Positions 1-12,832 of a stretch of DNA of 64,000 nucleotides are shown piece after piece (position 1 is the stretch's first letter; each line of letters starts with the position of its first letter). The translations under genes were made by a program, and so were the position numbers. The stretch is from contig OZ024722.1 in the NCBI GenBank assembly GCA_964016875.1, positions 19,908,576-19,972,575 of the forward strand, read 5' to 3'. Source of the stretch: Fallopia convolvulus (Eukaryota > Streptophyta > Magnoliopsida > Caryophyllales > Polygonaceae). The notes beneath the pieces were generated by a model. That model was not told the origin of the DNA. It made no database searches and saw only the letters and a program-made list of their open reading frames with translations.

Positions 1-137
1 ACCTTCAATGAAGTTAAAAGACCTATTGGAGGGGATAATATAAGCATCTGGTGCAACTTGCAAGGAACTAAGCTTTAGTAACACTGTCAGTAATGACAGT
101 TGTTGAGAGGCTTTGTGAGAATCAAATTGACCTTCCA
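1..137 (-). CDS. possible partial exon of an unrecognised gene, cut by window edge
   Basis: Read on the minus strand, an AG at 139-138 could be a splice acceptor. After it one frame stays open for about 45 codons to the window edge (a stop lies just upstream in the same frame). The peptide is leucine-rich in the middle and ends PDAYIIPSNRSFNFIEG. I do not recognise the family. An open stretch this short can occur by chance, so this is only a candidate internal exon of a gene lying to the left. Confidence 0.25.
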
Positions 138-471
138 CTGTTCAATTTATGATATTCATCACAGGGCTATCCCAAAAGATCAAAATTATACAAAGGCTAT
201 CCCAAAAACAAAATGCAATGTCCACAATAATTGCCAAAATCATTGTAAACTAGATTCATACACACAAATCATGTAGAATGAATCAAAGAGAAGCATCAAA
301 TGTTTGGCCATGAACATTGTAATATAAGTAGCAATTGCCCTAAAAAACAAGTATAGTTTTCAGCTTCCCATTAAAGTTAGTCCACATTTCGTAGTAACAG
401 CAGCCTACATCACCACCAACACATGCCTAATTTAAGGGTGATTTTGTGCAATAGACCAACGTCGAATTCTT

Positions 472-521
<50 letters not shown>

Positions 522-535
522 AACAACAACAACAA
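472..535. repeat. (CAA)n microsatellite flanked by a 12-bp direct repeat
   Basis: About 21 near-perfect CAA/ACA triplets with one TAA interruption. TCGAATTCTTAC occurs at 462-473 and again at 538-549, immediately on both sides of the array. No coding signal is seen between 138 and 820 apart from this repeat. Confidence 0.9.
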
Positions 536-843
536 AATCGAATTCTTACCTTATCAAAAAAATTAAAAACAAACAAACAAGATGGTGTTGGAAGTGGCGA
601 GGGGCGGCAATAGGCAGTGCTTGCTGACCATACTTATGATGTGGAGGCTTATTATGGAATTTTTTATAGATAAAATACGTATATTTTTTTAAAATATTCT
701 TTCTCAGATTAATTTAATCAAAATTTAAAAAATTCGAACTGGACGTAACCAAGACGAAGCTCTGGTGAACAAGTGTGCAACCAAAAAGAAGAAAGTAAAT
801 GTGTATTTACATGTATTCTACTAAGGTCATGTGCAATGGTAGT

Positions 844-1036
844 ATTGATAAGGGAATAATCTTGTAGTAATTATTTCCTTGTAATTAGTCGATCTATCAA
901 TTATCTTTTAATTAGCTTGATTGCTTAGCACAATTATAGGCCACAATCACCTTGATTAATTGTGTGCTTCTTGTATAAACAAGAGCCTTCATGGCATTAA
1001 TAAAGTTGTCTAATTTCCTACATTACAAAACCTTTT
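844..1036 (+). repeat. 5' LTR of copia-1
   Basis: Matches 5674-5860 almost throughout, including the blocks GGGAATAATCTTGTAGTAAT and TTCATGGCATTAATAAAGTT. It is followed three bases later by the primer-binding site. Confidence 0.85.
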
Positions 1037-1092
1037 ATATGGTATCAGCCTAAAACGATCCTAGGCCACCATTTTCATACACAAACGTTTCC

Positions 1093-2022
1093 ATGGCCGA
1101 CCACCCCACCTCCCTTGCCAATCCTAATGAACTAACAAAATCATTTATCATTGTTCATTTCATGAACATCCTTAAACTAAGCCCTACAAACTACCTTGCT
1201 TGGAAAACCCAAGTCAAGACCACTCTTCAAGGCTATGCCTATTCAACTTTCTCGATGGCTCGAATCCAAAACCATATGCCACACTTCCCGCTTCCGATAA
1301 CACTACAATCCCAAGTCCTGCCTATCTCTCTTGGACAAGGCAAGATCAACTTCTTTTTGGAGCCTTTATTGGCACCCTCACAACCCCGGTCGCCAATCTG
1401 GTCACCCAAGCCACCACCTCCAAAGCCATTTGGGACATCCTTCAAACTACTTATGCTACTGCCTCACACGATCATAAGCAACAAATCCAAAACAAACTCC
1501 GTACTCTCAAAAAGGGCACCATATCCATCACGGACTACATGCAATCAATGAAACAATCCACCGATCTCTTGGCGTCCCTTCAATCTCCGGTTGGTCAAGA
1601 AGACTTCACGGATTATATTCTCCAAGGGCTCGATGGCGCGTACCAATCCATCATTGACGGTGTCAATATGTGTGGAAATCCCATCTCTTTTGAAGAACTC
1701 CATGAGAAACTCATTATTAAAGAAATGGAACTCAAACGATCGTCTTCGGTCGATGGGTCACCAACCACCGCCCTTGTTGATCAATCCAAGGGTGGTAAGA
1801 AAAACAAACCACCAAGCTCTGCATTGGCAATCTCCGTCCAACCCACCACCACCACCACAAAATTGGATCTCCTACAATGAAAACCGCCCCAACTCTTCCA
1901 ACCAAAAATCACCAAACCAATCCAAACCTTTTAAAGGAAAATGCCAATATTGTGTTGGTAGTGGCCATTTGATTAACCAATGTGCTGAATTTCGGAGAGA
2001 CTATCCACATGTAGTCCTCTGA
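1093..2022 (+). pseudogene. gag: copia-1 gag (UBN2-type) with zinc knuckle, frameshifted
   Basis: The reading frame starts at ATG 1093 with a short Ala-Asp-His-Pro leader, then YLAWKTQVKTTLQGY typical of copia gag N-termini. Around 1240 the coding frame shifts (frame 1 to frame 3), continuing with the conserved core SKAIWDILQTTYATASHDHK and FTDYILQGLDGAYQ. Near 1880 it returns to frame 1 and ends in the CCHC zinc knuckle CQYCVGSGHLINQC at about 1954-1995. In an active copia element this is the capsid and nucleocapsid region that binds the RNA genome. At least two frameshifts make this copy non-functional. Confidence 0.85.
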
Positions 2023-2070
2023 GGCTCGGCTCTTTTTCCAACAAACCCTCCCGCACAAGCCAACCTTACC

Positions 2071-5000
2071 ATGCCTAGCTCCTCAAACCAACAATGGCTC
2101 GTTGATAGTGGTGCATCGCACCATGTCACAGATGACCTAAACAATCTCTCCCTTCACTACCCTTACAATGGACCAGATGAGTTGTTTGTAGGCAATGGCT
2201 CAGGTTTATCTATTACACATTCCGATTCTCTTTTTCTAAATGTTTTAAATCGAAGCTTTCCTATTTATCAAGTCCTTTGTGTTCCAAAAATGTTCTTTCC
2301 ATTTCAAAGTTTTGTCAACAAAATAATTGTGGCATTCTTTTCTCATCAAATTCTTTTTGTGTGAAGGACCTCACCACGGGCAAAACCATCATTGAAGGAC
2401 CATGCATTGACAGTGTCTACCTTTAGCCACAAAATAAACCTCTTGTCTCCACAAAAAAGTCTCAAGCCGTCATCTCAAGCCATTCTCCACCATAAACTCG
2501 GCCATCCATCTACTCAAGTTTAAAACTTTATTCAGAAGCATTTTAACCTAGGTTGTTCCTTGTTTAAGCAATCCGATTGTGTGTCGTGTCAAATAAGCAT
2601 GAGTCATAAACTTCCATTTCATGAGTTTACTCTTGTATCTAGTTTTCCCCTTGAAATTATATATTCTGATGTTTGGACATCTCCTATTTTTTCTTATGAT
2701 GGATTCAAATATTACATTATTTTTGCTGATCATCATACGAAATACACTTGGTTATATCCACTCAAAAAGAAATCCGACACACATGACGTCTTTATCAAAT
2801 ACAAAGCCTTGGTTGAAAATTACTTCAGTCAAAAGATTAAAGTCTTATATTCTAACAATGGTGGTGAATACATGGCCCTTAAATCCTTCTTGAGTCAAAA
2901 CGACATTACCCATCTCACAACACCACCTCAAACACCTGAACACAATGGTATATCCGAAAGAAGACATCGACATATCGTTGAAATCGGGCTTGCCCTTCTC
3001 AAATTTTCGAGCATGCCGAGTGATCACTAGACTCACGCCTTAACCATGGTGGTGTACTTGATAAATCGGCTTCCAACCCCTTCTCTTCAAAATGCTTCAC
3101 CATTTTTAAAACTTTTGAAAAGAGAACCGGATTACAACAAATTTTAAAAGCTTTCATTGCTTATGCTTTCCATGGATTCGCCCCAACAACGCTCATAAGT
3201 TGGAAGATCGGTCCATTCCTTGTGTGTTCATCGGTTACTCCACAACCCAAAGTGCCTATTATTGTATGAATCCTACCACTCGGAGGATCTACACTTCTAG
3301 ACATGTAAAATTCATTGAAACTGATTTCCCTTATGCCACACCCTTTCTACACATCATCCTTCCACTGACCAAAATTCAAACCTTGGCCAACTTGAAATGG
3401 CATGGGGCACTATGTCTCTACCTACGGCAAGTGCACACTCAGCCTCCACACCCCTTGATTCTTTCCCGATTTCACCATCCTACACACCCTCCACGTCCTC
3501 ATCAGATCTCTTACTTGATCCTATGGGCCCGCCAATCTTACCCACAAAATCAAATCTTCCTCAAATCACTCCACCAAATCCGAATATCCCTCCCTTCCAT
3601 ATTTCATACAATCAAGAGGCAATCTCCAACTCTCTCTCCAATCCTCCAAATCAATCCATTCTTGATTGTCATCCAAATCAATCCATGATTCCCTCCTCCT
3701 CAAATCAAAGGGAAACCAATCACAATAGGCCCCACCATGCGCCCACTCTCGCCCAAAATAGTGCCATCCCTCCAAACCCTAATTTGGAAACAATCTTACC
3801 ATCATCCTCTAATACCAACGTTCCATCTCACACCCAAGCTTCAACCTCTCAGTCCTTTCAACCAACAACTCAACCCTCCCAAAACACACCTCCACCACCG
3901 CCGGACGCGCCCTCACGCGCCGCTACCCAATCGGCACCATAAAACCATAATCTGAACCCTAATGAAGCCCAATCACCACAAATTCAACCGGATCAACGTG
4001 GCATTATCACTCGATCTAAAAATAACATCTCCAAACCCATCCAAAAGCTCAATCTCACCTCACAACTTCAAGCTCCCAAAGAACCAAAAACCATAACTCA
4101 AGCCCTCAAAGACCCGGATTGGAGAAATGCCGTGCAAAAAGAGTTTGATGTGTTGTGTTCTAACCACACTTGCTCTCTAGTTCTACATGCCTCCAATCAA
4201 AATCTTGTTGGGTGCAAGTGGGTCTATCGGATCAAGTAAAAGCCGGATGGATCAATCGATCGTTACAAAGCTCGACTAGTCACTAAAGGGTTCCATCAAC
4301 GTCCCGGTCTTGACTACACGAAAACCTTCAATCCGGTAGTTAAACCGGTAACCGTTCACTTGGTTCTTACTCTTGTGGTTCAATCGGGCCGGCCACTTCA
4401 TTAACTTGACATCAATAATGCATTCCTCCATGGAACGCTTTATGAAGATGTCTATATGATTCAATCGTTGGGTTTCATAAACAAAGATCAACCACGCCAT
4501 GTTTGCAAATTGAAAAAGGCTTTGAAGGGCCTCAAACAAGCACCAAGGGCGTGGTAAAATGAGCTCCGTCTTTACCTTGTTCATCTTGGATTCACAAATT
4601 CGGTTGTCGATGTTTCTTTCTTCATACATCGACGTGATATGAATGTCACTCTCCTTCTTGTCTACATTGATGATATTATCATCACCAGCAACCATCAACC
4701 AACCATCTCCAAACTTGTCACCCTCCTTGGCTCCAAATTTTCTCTCAAAGACCTTGGACCCCTCTCTTACTTTCTAGGTGTGGAGGTCATATCTAATTCC
4801 AACGGTATTTTCCTCTCCCAAAAGAAGTACATCTAAGACCTTCTTCTTAAAGCCGGAATGGATGACACAAAACCAGTATCCACACCCATGTCCGCCACCA
4901 CTACCCTTGTCCGTACCTCGGGCGATCCACTTCCCTCAGCCACAGATTTTCGCACTCTTGTTGGGAGTCTCCAATACCTTTGCCTCACTAGACTTGACAT

Positions 5001-5467
5001 TTCTTACACTATAAACAAACTATCCCAATTCATGTAAAACCCTACAAGTGAACATTGGAATGCCCTAAAACGCCTTCTACGGTATCTTGTTAGTACCCTT
5101 GACCTTGGCATTTGCATCTCTTCCTCATCCCCTCCCATTCTTCATGCCTTTTCGGATGCGGATTGGGCGGGTGACAAGGACGACTTCATCTCCACAACCT
5201 ATTTTGTACTTTGGCTCAACTCCCATCTCCTGGAGCTCAAGAAAACAAAAGTCTGTAGCAAGATCCTCAACCGAGGCCGAATACAAAGCATTGGCTGACA
5301 CTGCCTCGGAACTTCTTTGGATTCTTTCGTTAATGCAAGAACTTGGTGTTTGGTCTATGCAGCAACCTGTTATCTATTGTGACAATCTTGGGGCTACAAG
5401 TCTTAGTGCAAATCCGGTCTTTCACTCTAGGATGAAACACATTGCCTTAGCCTTTCACTTTGTCTGA
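2071..5467 (+). pseudogene. pol: copia-1 pol remnants: protease, integrase, RT, RNase H
   Basis: Recognisable blocks in order are: aspartic protease QQWLVDSGASHHVTDDL near 2089; integrase core with DVWTSP near 2670 and HNGISERRHRHI near 2941; the integrase/RT hinge; RT with the catalytic YIDDIII at about 4663-4683; and RNase H with SRKQKSVARSSTEAEYKALA near 5235. Multiple stops and frame changes separate these blocks (for example around 2360-2540, 3030, 4240 and 4555-4640), so no functional polyprotein can be made. A proline- and serine-rich low-complexity linker lies at about 3400-3940. Confidence 0.85.
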
Positions 5468-5673
5468 GAATGTGTTCAAAAGGGTACGTTTCGAGTCTCT
5501 CATGTCTCAACCAATGAACAGCTTACCGACGTTCTACATGGCGGGGATTTTCCACATGTGTTCAAAAGGGTATGTTTTGAGTGTCTCATGTCCGAGATGT
5601 GTTCAAAAGGATACGTTTCGAGTGTCTCATTCACAAGCTTGGACTTTCCCCATGGCGTCACGCTTGAGGGGGC

Positions 5674-5860
5674 ATATAAGGGAATAATCTTGTAGTAATT
5701 ATTTCCTTGTAATTAGTCTATCAATTATCTTTTAATTAGCTTGATTGATTAGCACAATTATAGGCCACAATCACCTTGATTGATTGTGTGCTTTTTGTAT
5801 AAATAAGAGCCTTCATGGCATTAATAAAGTTGTCTAATTTCCTACATTACAAAACCTCTT
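5674..5860 (+). repeat. 3' LTR of copia-1
   Basis: Near-copy of 844-1036 preceded by the purine tract at 5665-5672. It ends against the second GTAGT target duplication. Confidence 0.85.
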
Positions 5861-5995
5861 GTAGTACTGACCATGGTACTTAAGGGTAATGGTCAAATAT
5901 TTGTCTAAAATTTAAAGGAAAATGTTAAGTACCCATGATAGAAGTACTTATATAAGGCCTTTTCTATTTGGCACCCTTTCTAAAAACCTACCCAA
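5861..5995. repeat. left terminal inverted repeat (inner part, displaced by copia insertion)
   Basis: Continues the terminal repeat that begins at 825-843. Joining 825-843 to 5861 and dropping one GTAGT copy gives a sequence that aligns with the reverse complement of 14815-15055. Shared landmarks are the CAATGG block at the tip, AAGTACTTATATAA near 5970 against TAGTGCTTATATAA in the reverse complement of the right end, and TATTTGGC(A/G)CC just inside. Alignment was by eye, and divergence is considerable. Confidence 0.65.
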
Positions 5996-6200
5996 CACCC
6001 ACCCTACCCCCTATTACATATAAATTAAAATTTATTACAATTTACACAACATACCCCTCTCATTTTACCCATCTTCTTCCTCCTCTCTATTAGCACACTA
6101 AAGCCTTTCTTCATCTCTTAGTTAATACACTCCATTTGAAGGTGTTTCAAGACTCAAAATCAAGCTTTGGGTGCACTTCTCCACTACATTCACTCAAATC

Positions 6201-8839
6201 ATGGTAAGTTTTCTACAAATTCATCCATTTTAATTCCATTGAATTTCTAGATCTAGGTTTGAAAGTTAATCATGTTTTGCTCAAAATTATGCAAATTAGG
6301 CTTTATACTAAAGATTGTAACCCATTTTGTAAGATTAAAACCCATTAGGAAGCGATTAGGGTGATCGGAGGTTAAAATCGGGGTAAAAACGGCGAGGCCT
6401 GATCGTGCCTATCGCGCCGCTGGAGGTTGAAGACGACACAGCCGTAACGGCCATGTCGTCTTCGGCCGTAACGGCCATGGCGTCCGCGGCCATGACGGCC
6501 AAGACTGCCATGGCCGTGACGACCAATGCTCGAATGGCCGTGACAGCCAAAGTTCGAAAGGCCGTAATAGCCATAAGAAGAATGGTCGTGACGGCCATTC
6601 TTCGCACAACCGTGACGGCCATGCTTTGAAAAATATATCCTCGTGATGATGCTTCCAGCCATGACAGCAGTTGCGGCTGGGTCCGAAGGTCAAGCTGAAT
6701 AAGTTGGATCATATTTTCAGATGTCTAGGTGCTTAGAGACGGGTTTAGAGACTCGGTCTGCTCGTTATCGACGTCGTGAGGCGCGAAGTGAGCAGATGGC
6801 ACCGATTCCCTTGGCCTCGGAGGTTTCGGAGGTCCCTGTGGCCCCTGAGGTTCAGCCCTTTCCGGTGTTACCCTACCACTTCAGACGGGGGTAGTGTCGG
6901 ACCTTGTTCGACTCCTCACAGCACGAGATGGGGAGTAGCTCACAGGATCAGACACCAGTCCATGCTTCTACTGCACTGACACCACGTTCTCGACATGGAC
7001 GAGGGGCTGGCAGGCGAGGCGCCGACCCTGTACCAGCTCCGGCGGGAGGGTCTAGACAAAGGAGACAAACCCGACTTGGTCAGCGTCGTCGGATCGAGCC
7101 GTTGCTCACCCATCCAGCACCAGGAGACCCAGAGATCCCGGACTTACTGTTGGGCTTCGAGGAGCAAGTGGCCCACCACATATACGCTGGCAATGTAAGT
7201 AAATTACTTAAAATCTTTGATAATTATGTTTGAATTTGAAATTAAAATATCTTATGTACTTTAATGTATTACAGGAGCGTCCTCGAGGACCTCTGAAGTA
7301 TCAATTCCAACACACACAGCTGACAAACTGGCCACAGACGGGAGATGGCGGCTGGATTGATATTGTATGGGCCAGCGGGCTTGCCCATCTACAGAGTATT
7401 ATGCACTAGCAGGTTCATACTGGCCTTATAGATGCATTTATTGAGCGATGGCATCCAGAGACCAGTTCTTTCCATATGCCATGGAGAGAGATGACGATCA
7501 CGCTTCATGATGTTGCGCTCATCCTCGGCCTTCCGATCAAAAGGGATGCAGTTCTGCCAGATGATGCTGAAGGCTTTCAAAGATCCCGATTCGCAGAGTT
7601 CTTCCAAATGGATGATGATTGGATGAGCCGCCCAAATTTTGATAAGGGCGGTGTTTCACATGGACATCTGAAGGAGTATTGCATGGACCCGGACCGCGGC
7701 CTTGATTCTGAGACTGTCACTTCTGGTTTTCTACTGTACTTGATAGCGTCGACTATCTGTCCTGACAAGTCTCAGCATCAAATCCCTATCACATACTTGG
7801 ACATTGTACAGGATCACGAGGATGTATAGAGTATGTCTTGGGCTTCTGCTGCACTGGCTCATCTGTATAGGGGCTAGAGGAGCTTCTATGTTACACGCTA
7901 TTACAGGTAATTGATCGGACCTCTTTTTTTGTTTTTTTATTTTGGCTAATATTATCAGCCACACTTGACCAGTCCGATGTTTTTTTTGTCTAGTCTTGGA
8001 TCTTCATGTACTTTCCATCACTTCATCCCGCTGGGATGCCATTACCATTACAAGAGGTAGCAACATGGCCTCAGAAATGGGGAGATGGTGGTACATTGCA
8101 GGTTGAGCGCAACTACAGAGCAGAGCTTGATACTATGACGACGACAGATGTGAGTATACTCTTTACAAGTTGTATTTAGGGTTATTTTTTCCAAAAGGAC
8201 TTCATTTATCATGCGAAATTGAATCAGGTGGATTGGATGCCCTATGGGGATTTGGATTTTACCGATGCATATGCTTCGTCTTGTTTTCATGGGCTGCTAT
8301 CATTTCTGGCTATATCAAATCCATACATGCCAGATCGATGTGCTAGGCAGTTTGGGCATGTATAGAGGATACCTGAAGATGTTATTATGCCGAAGACTGT
8401 CGTTCGAGTAGGAGACTTGACAGGGTACAAGGTAGAGTTTGACACAGCCACTTGGGTTTGGAGATCTAGGGACTTGCACCGTATCAGCTTAGGCACGATG
8501 GGATCTCCTGTGACTGATGATCCGTCCGAGTGTGTTGAGGACTACTTGGCTTGGTTCCTACCTCGTACACACGCACGTGTTAGTCGGCCCTCCACGACTG
8601 CTGAGGAGGTATAACGTTGGGATTGTTTGCCTTTGTTACATAATTGATGTTTTTAGCTAATATTTATTTTGTTATATATGCAGTGCATGCAGGAGGCGTT
8701 GGGTTATCTTGCACCATGGGCGGCATATGCAGGGGTGCACCCACCCGGGGTACAGGACGCTATCAGGAGATCTATTGAGATCATGGGAGGAGTGGTTCCT
8801 GGATATGGCGATGGTGATGACCAGTGCGATGATGCCTAG
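6201..8839 (+). pseudogene. plant mobile domain (PMD, aminotransferase-like) gene, interrupted by stops
   Basis: Possible first exon ends ATG|GTAAGT at 6201-6203, with the second exon at 6721 after TTTTCAG. Later exons are about 6721-7193, 7275-7908, 7995-8150, 8229-8610 and 8684-8839 (TAG stop), each edge with GT or AG. The PMD core is clear: AFIERWHPETSSFHMP and EMTITLHDVALILGLPI at about 7436-7540, then WIFMYFPSLHP near 8000 and CARQFGHV near 8340. PMD proteins occur both as transposon-borne genes and as host genes such as MAIN/MAIL1. In-frame stops occur after FRRG (about 6892), after QSIMH (about 7408), after HEDV (about 7827), after LYRG (about 7875) and after FGHV (about 8363), so it is dead. 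It lies tail-to-tail with the transposase in the same element. The intron at 6204-6720 contains a palindrome array. Confidence 0.75.
6440..6623. repeat. array of GGCCGTNACGGCC-like palindromes (cluster 1)
   Basis: About eight diverged copies of GGCCGTAACGGCC at irregular spacing of roughly 24-36 bp, linked by short variable spacers (for example ATGTCGTCTTC). It lies inside the predicted first intron of the PMD gene. Short alternating-residue ORFs on both strands here are by-products of the repeat. Confidence 0.85.
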
Positions 8840-8841
8840 GG

Positions 8842-8960
8842 ATTTATATTTTGATTATGTAGTTCAGATTATTTATGTTTTGATTATGTAGTTCGGATTA
8901 TTTATGTTTTCATTTGTAGTTCGGATCATTTATGTTCTGATTTGTAGTTCTGACTATGTA
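8842..8960. repeat. short tandem repeat downstream of the PMD gene
   Basis: Four diverged units of about 30 bp built on GATTATGTAGTTCGGATTAT and TTTATGTT. Together with the AT-rich sequence to 9114 this forms the spacer between the convergent PMD and transposase genes; no gene is seen in it. Confidence 0.7.
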
Positions 8961-10637
8961 GGATTATGATTATGCTCGCTTATGGATTTATATTATGTTG
9001 GATTATGGTAATGCTCGGATATAGATTCAAACTAAGTAGAAACTTCAAACTAATATTACATATTCAGATTGTATTTGTTGAGTCATTGGAGCAATAGAAA
9101 CTTCAAACTTCAAACTAAGTAGAACCTAGGTCCTTTAAAATGGGATGATCATCCTTGGAAGCAAATTTGTATTTGTTGAGTCGTTGGAGCAATAGACGAA
9201 GAATGCTAAATGCGTCTGTGGCACAATTATGTCTCCACATTGGAACTACTGGTGGCAGTGAACAATCATCAAGGAAGAACACCTGTAAACAAAGAATTAA
9301 CACATTAAATGTTATACATAATCGAAAAAAGCCCGAAAGAGTTGAAAAAGTCAATAACTTACCGACTCAAAATGTGCACAAATGGTCTCGAAGAAAATGA
9401 AGATGACTCCATTCTCCAAGGTCCCATTCCAATTGGGGGGACAGTTAAGGGAAGATAAGTTTGGTGTTGTCGCCCCACAACAACAAGTGCGCAATTGTAT
9501 GTTGTAGCAACCAAATGCCCCATGTCTGGAAGGATAAACCAACTCTCCTGGGGGAGAAACCTGGACTATCCCACTCTAGCTTGCAGGACATCTTAATAGC
9601 CGTATAATGAAGAAAAGCGCGGTCAAATATGTTGGCATGCTCGAGTACAGTCATCATCATCTGAGTTCGGACGTCGCGCCATCTTTCTTGACCGAACCCT
9701 AGACATTCTGCAATGGCTCTGAACCCACAATTTCCATCAACAACAATCGCATAGTGACCCCTTCATACACATCGGAATGAACTGCAATGGACCGGGTGAT
9801 GGATCCAAAGTAAGTGGTGGAGTGCTAGGAGAGCTCTTTTCAAATGGAGTTGGGGGTGGACTTGGGTACTTTGGGGGCCGCCCTCTAGGCTTCTTTGGAG
9901 GAGTCTCATCCAGCTCTTTGTCAATTTGCTCCCACCCACATAGAATTCTTTTGTTTGGACTATTCTTGGGTCTTCCTTTTGGCTTTCGAACTACGGGTTC
10001 TTTTACTATCCTCTTATCTGGTCGGGCTAGCTTGCAGATATCATGAGAACAATTGTATTGTTCATCAGTTGTCATTTCAGAGAACTCGTTGTTCATGAAG
10101 TCATCCATCAGTGATCTTGCAACTATGTGCTTTGTACCTTCTGCCTCTTCATTAGGCAATATGGGCGTGTCCAGGTCAAGTGTTCGCCAAAAGATATGCA
10201 CTGCAGTAGGAGGAATTAGTGTCTCCTGGGACACATAACGTGCAATGCTGTGGACACATGGCAACCCGTGTGTCACTGGCAACAGACATCTGCAGTTAGG
10301 GTCAAGGTGTGCATCTTCCCCTTTCTCATACTCGTCCATCAGAAACTTCATTCCTTTGTCTAATACCATGTAGTTTAACAGTCTGAAAATGTCAACTCCT
10401 ATCAACTCAGACATCATCCTGAAACGACACCGATTCAAAGAAGCTTTTATCTCGTTCACTTGGATCTGCAATAAGGAATGATATTGATCAAATGTTGTGT
10501 CCAATCTCACGTGGCTTGTAGTCAACCAGTCTTTGAATGCTGAGTGTTGTCCTTCCACCCTATAACAGAATGTCAATATTCAGATCAACGCAATTCTGTT
10601 TTCTGCAGAAACCGACTGTAATGGTTCTACAAGAACT

Positions 10638-10697
10638 GGCCGTAACAGCCTTTTCACCTGTGGCCGTAACGGCCCTTTCTCCACTGGCCGTTACGGC
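10638..10697. repeat. GGCCGTWACGGCC palindrome cluster 2, inside a transposase intron
   Basis: Three copies 24 bp apart, starting at 10638 (one mismatch), 10662 (perfect) and 10686 (truncated by one base). The cluster lies within the predicted 10741-10562 intron of the transposase gene. Confidence 0.9.
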
Positions 10698-11156
10698 ATG
10701 TGTCAACAAAAACATATACAAAAATGCATTTGAAGTTTACATACCTATTTGTTGTGCTGCATTGAAAGTTTAAAATCGTATATGTCCAAGCTGATACAAT
10801 TCTTGTCTTATACGGCTCAAGCTACTCGCTTTTGACATATCGAACGAGATTTTTCCGAGCATCCCACTTTGCCTCTATTCTAGCCAACTCTCTATTGTAG
10901 CGCTCCACACTTGTTACCCTAAACAATGCTCGGAAATCATTTGTGAAGGATGTTGCAATTGTGGCATGCTTGGTGATGCTCTTTGCTCTTCCTTCGATGT
11001 TCTTTAGAATGTGAAACCTACAGAGGAGGTGTTTCGAACATGGAAATAAGGCATCCAATGCATTTATCAAAGTCTTCTCTCTGTCTATCACCATACAAGT
11101 GGTCGTCCTCTGCACACTTTCACAAAGCTCTAGAAGTTATTGTGCAGCCCAATTGT

Positions 11157-12832
11157 TGTAACACCCCCGTTTTTCCCTCGGAGATATTACCGCCAGTGAC
11201 CTCGGAATTTACACTTCGAAGCCACCTAAGGCTTTCACGGTATTCAAGATATAAATAATAAAGATAATTCAATGAATATTAAAACAAAAGTCCAACTTTC
11301 ACAATCTTGAATAATCCAAATACTTGCGGAAAAATGAGATTAAATAGTCTTTGAACAAAGCGGAAGTAAATTCTTGAAGGTGGTCCTTACAGACCAAGGA
11401 TCTCGACCTTAAACTAAAAAGTTATTAAAAAGAAACGTGCAACAACTTCAACAGCTTCAATCTCGAATCACCACTCCTTTACTCCCTGATGTTCCGTATA
11501 GGGACGGTTGACACCAGTCGGCCATGCAAAAGAAATAAAGCGATCGGTCAGTCTAATGAAAGACTACGCAAGTGGAATTTTATGTGAGGTTCTTGTGATC
11601 TTAGTTGCATTATAACCATCGGACTCCGAATGAAAGTCGGTCGATGACATAACCCAAATAATCTCACGGAAAGGAAAATATGATGAAAAGATTAGGACAC
11701 CACAAAACTATGGTTCCTTAAGAATGAAAAAGGTTATGCTGGGAACTTTAATTATCAACCAATATTTTGAAAAGCCTCCGTCGACTTATCAAATCTACAA
11801 CCAACCTCACCGAATGCGTGTTGTCCGAATTCAGATTGGAAAATAGATTAATCAAAGCCGGGAGCCAGAGTGATTTTCCAAGTTGTAGTCACCACCCTGA
11901 ACACGTTTTAATGGGTGTGCACTAGCACTTATCTTATTTAATTACAAAACATTGAATTCAAGTTGGTAGCTTTTAAGACGGCAACGCGATATGCCATAAG
12001 ATATAGAATCCCACAAAGGGAGGAACGGGTTCCTAAGTCCCGATACAAGGCACTAGCTAGGTGCCAAACACTCCTCAAAACGGTTGAAAGAGCAGGGTCA
12101 TGACCAACATTAGGGTCTAGGTCCATCCTAATGCAAAATATTATAAAGAGGTGTTCAGGGGTTAATGAACCCCCACCCCTAATTCTACGCTAGTCCAAAA
12201 CAACAAATCTCAAAATGAGACCGTGAAACAAACAGGTGCACAAACATTGCAACCTAAATATAAGTTCTAGCGCATAATAGAATAATAACAATAAGCTACC
12301 ATGGGGTCATTATTTCTATGCATAATAAACCCTAATTCATTTATACATTTCAACATGGTCATTATTTCTATAATAACCTAAGTTCATTTTATTCAAACAA
12401 GCGTTCCCAACACAACATGCAAACATGAATAAAAGTATTCATGATAAAATATGAGAGCGAACCACCACTTGCCTTGTTTCGAAGGCGAGCGAGAATTATC
12501 TTAGACGAGCTTGCAATCCAACGATTCATTTCCTTTTCCTGATTCATACATAAGATACAAAATAAATTATAAGCAATTTATTTTGTTCAACTTTTCCTCG
12601 TAAGTTGAATTCTTATGACTCGTCTAAGTTTATATTTCTAATAACTTATTTTATTAACATTAATAAAATCTTAATTTATTAATGTAGGACCTTTTTAATT
12701 TCTTTGTATTGCATATTGTAGATTCTTTATCTTTATGCGTACATATTAATTAAAAATATTTACCCATATGTTATTTCAATAAAAATCATAACATCTTGCA
12801 AATTGAATGTTTTAAGACATAAAACCAAGAAT
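11157..12832. mobile_element. LTR-like insertion (probable solo LTR) in the transposase gene
   Basis: A 1676-bp block interrupts the transposase exactly between the codons for EREEDYN and NWAAQ. ATTGT stands at 11152-11156 and again at 12833-12837, giving a 5-bp target duplication. Removing the block and one copy restores the reading frame across the junction. The left end TGTAACACCCCCG is of the kind seen at plant Ty3/gypsy LTRs; the right end CCAAGAAT is not a canonical CA. No coding region is visible, so a solo LTR is the simplest reading. Confidence 0.7.

Larger units (their letters stand above)
844..5860 (+). mobile_element. Ty1/copia LTR retrotransposon, degenerate (copia-1)
   Basis: Two similar terminal repeats (about 193 and 187 bp) bound an interior with a primer-binding site TGGTATCAG at 1040 (initiator-Met tRNA type), gag, protease, integrase, RT and RNase H in the copia order, and a purine-rich TTGAGGGGGC tract just before the 3' LTR. 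GTAGT at 839-843 and 5861-5865 is a 5-bp target-site duplication. The 3' LTR lacks a 4-bp GATC present in the 5' LTR, and the interior has many stops and frameshifts. The insertion lies inside the left terminal repeat of the larger DNA transposon, so it is younger than that element. Confidence 0.9.
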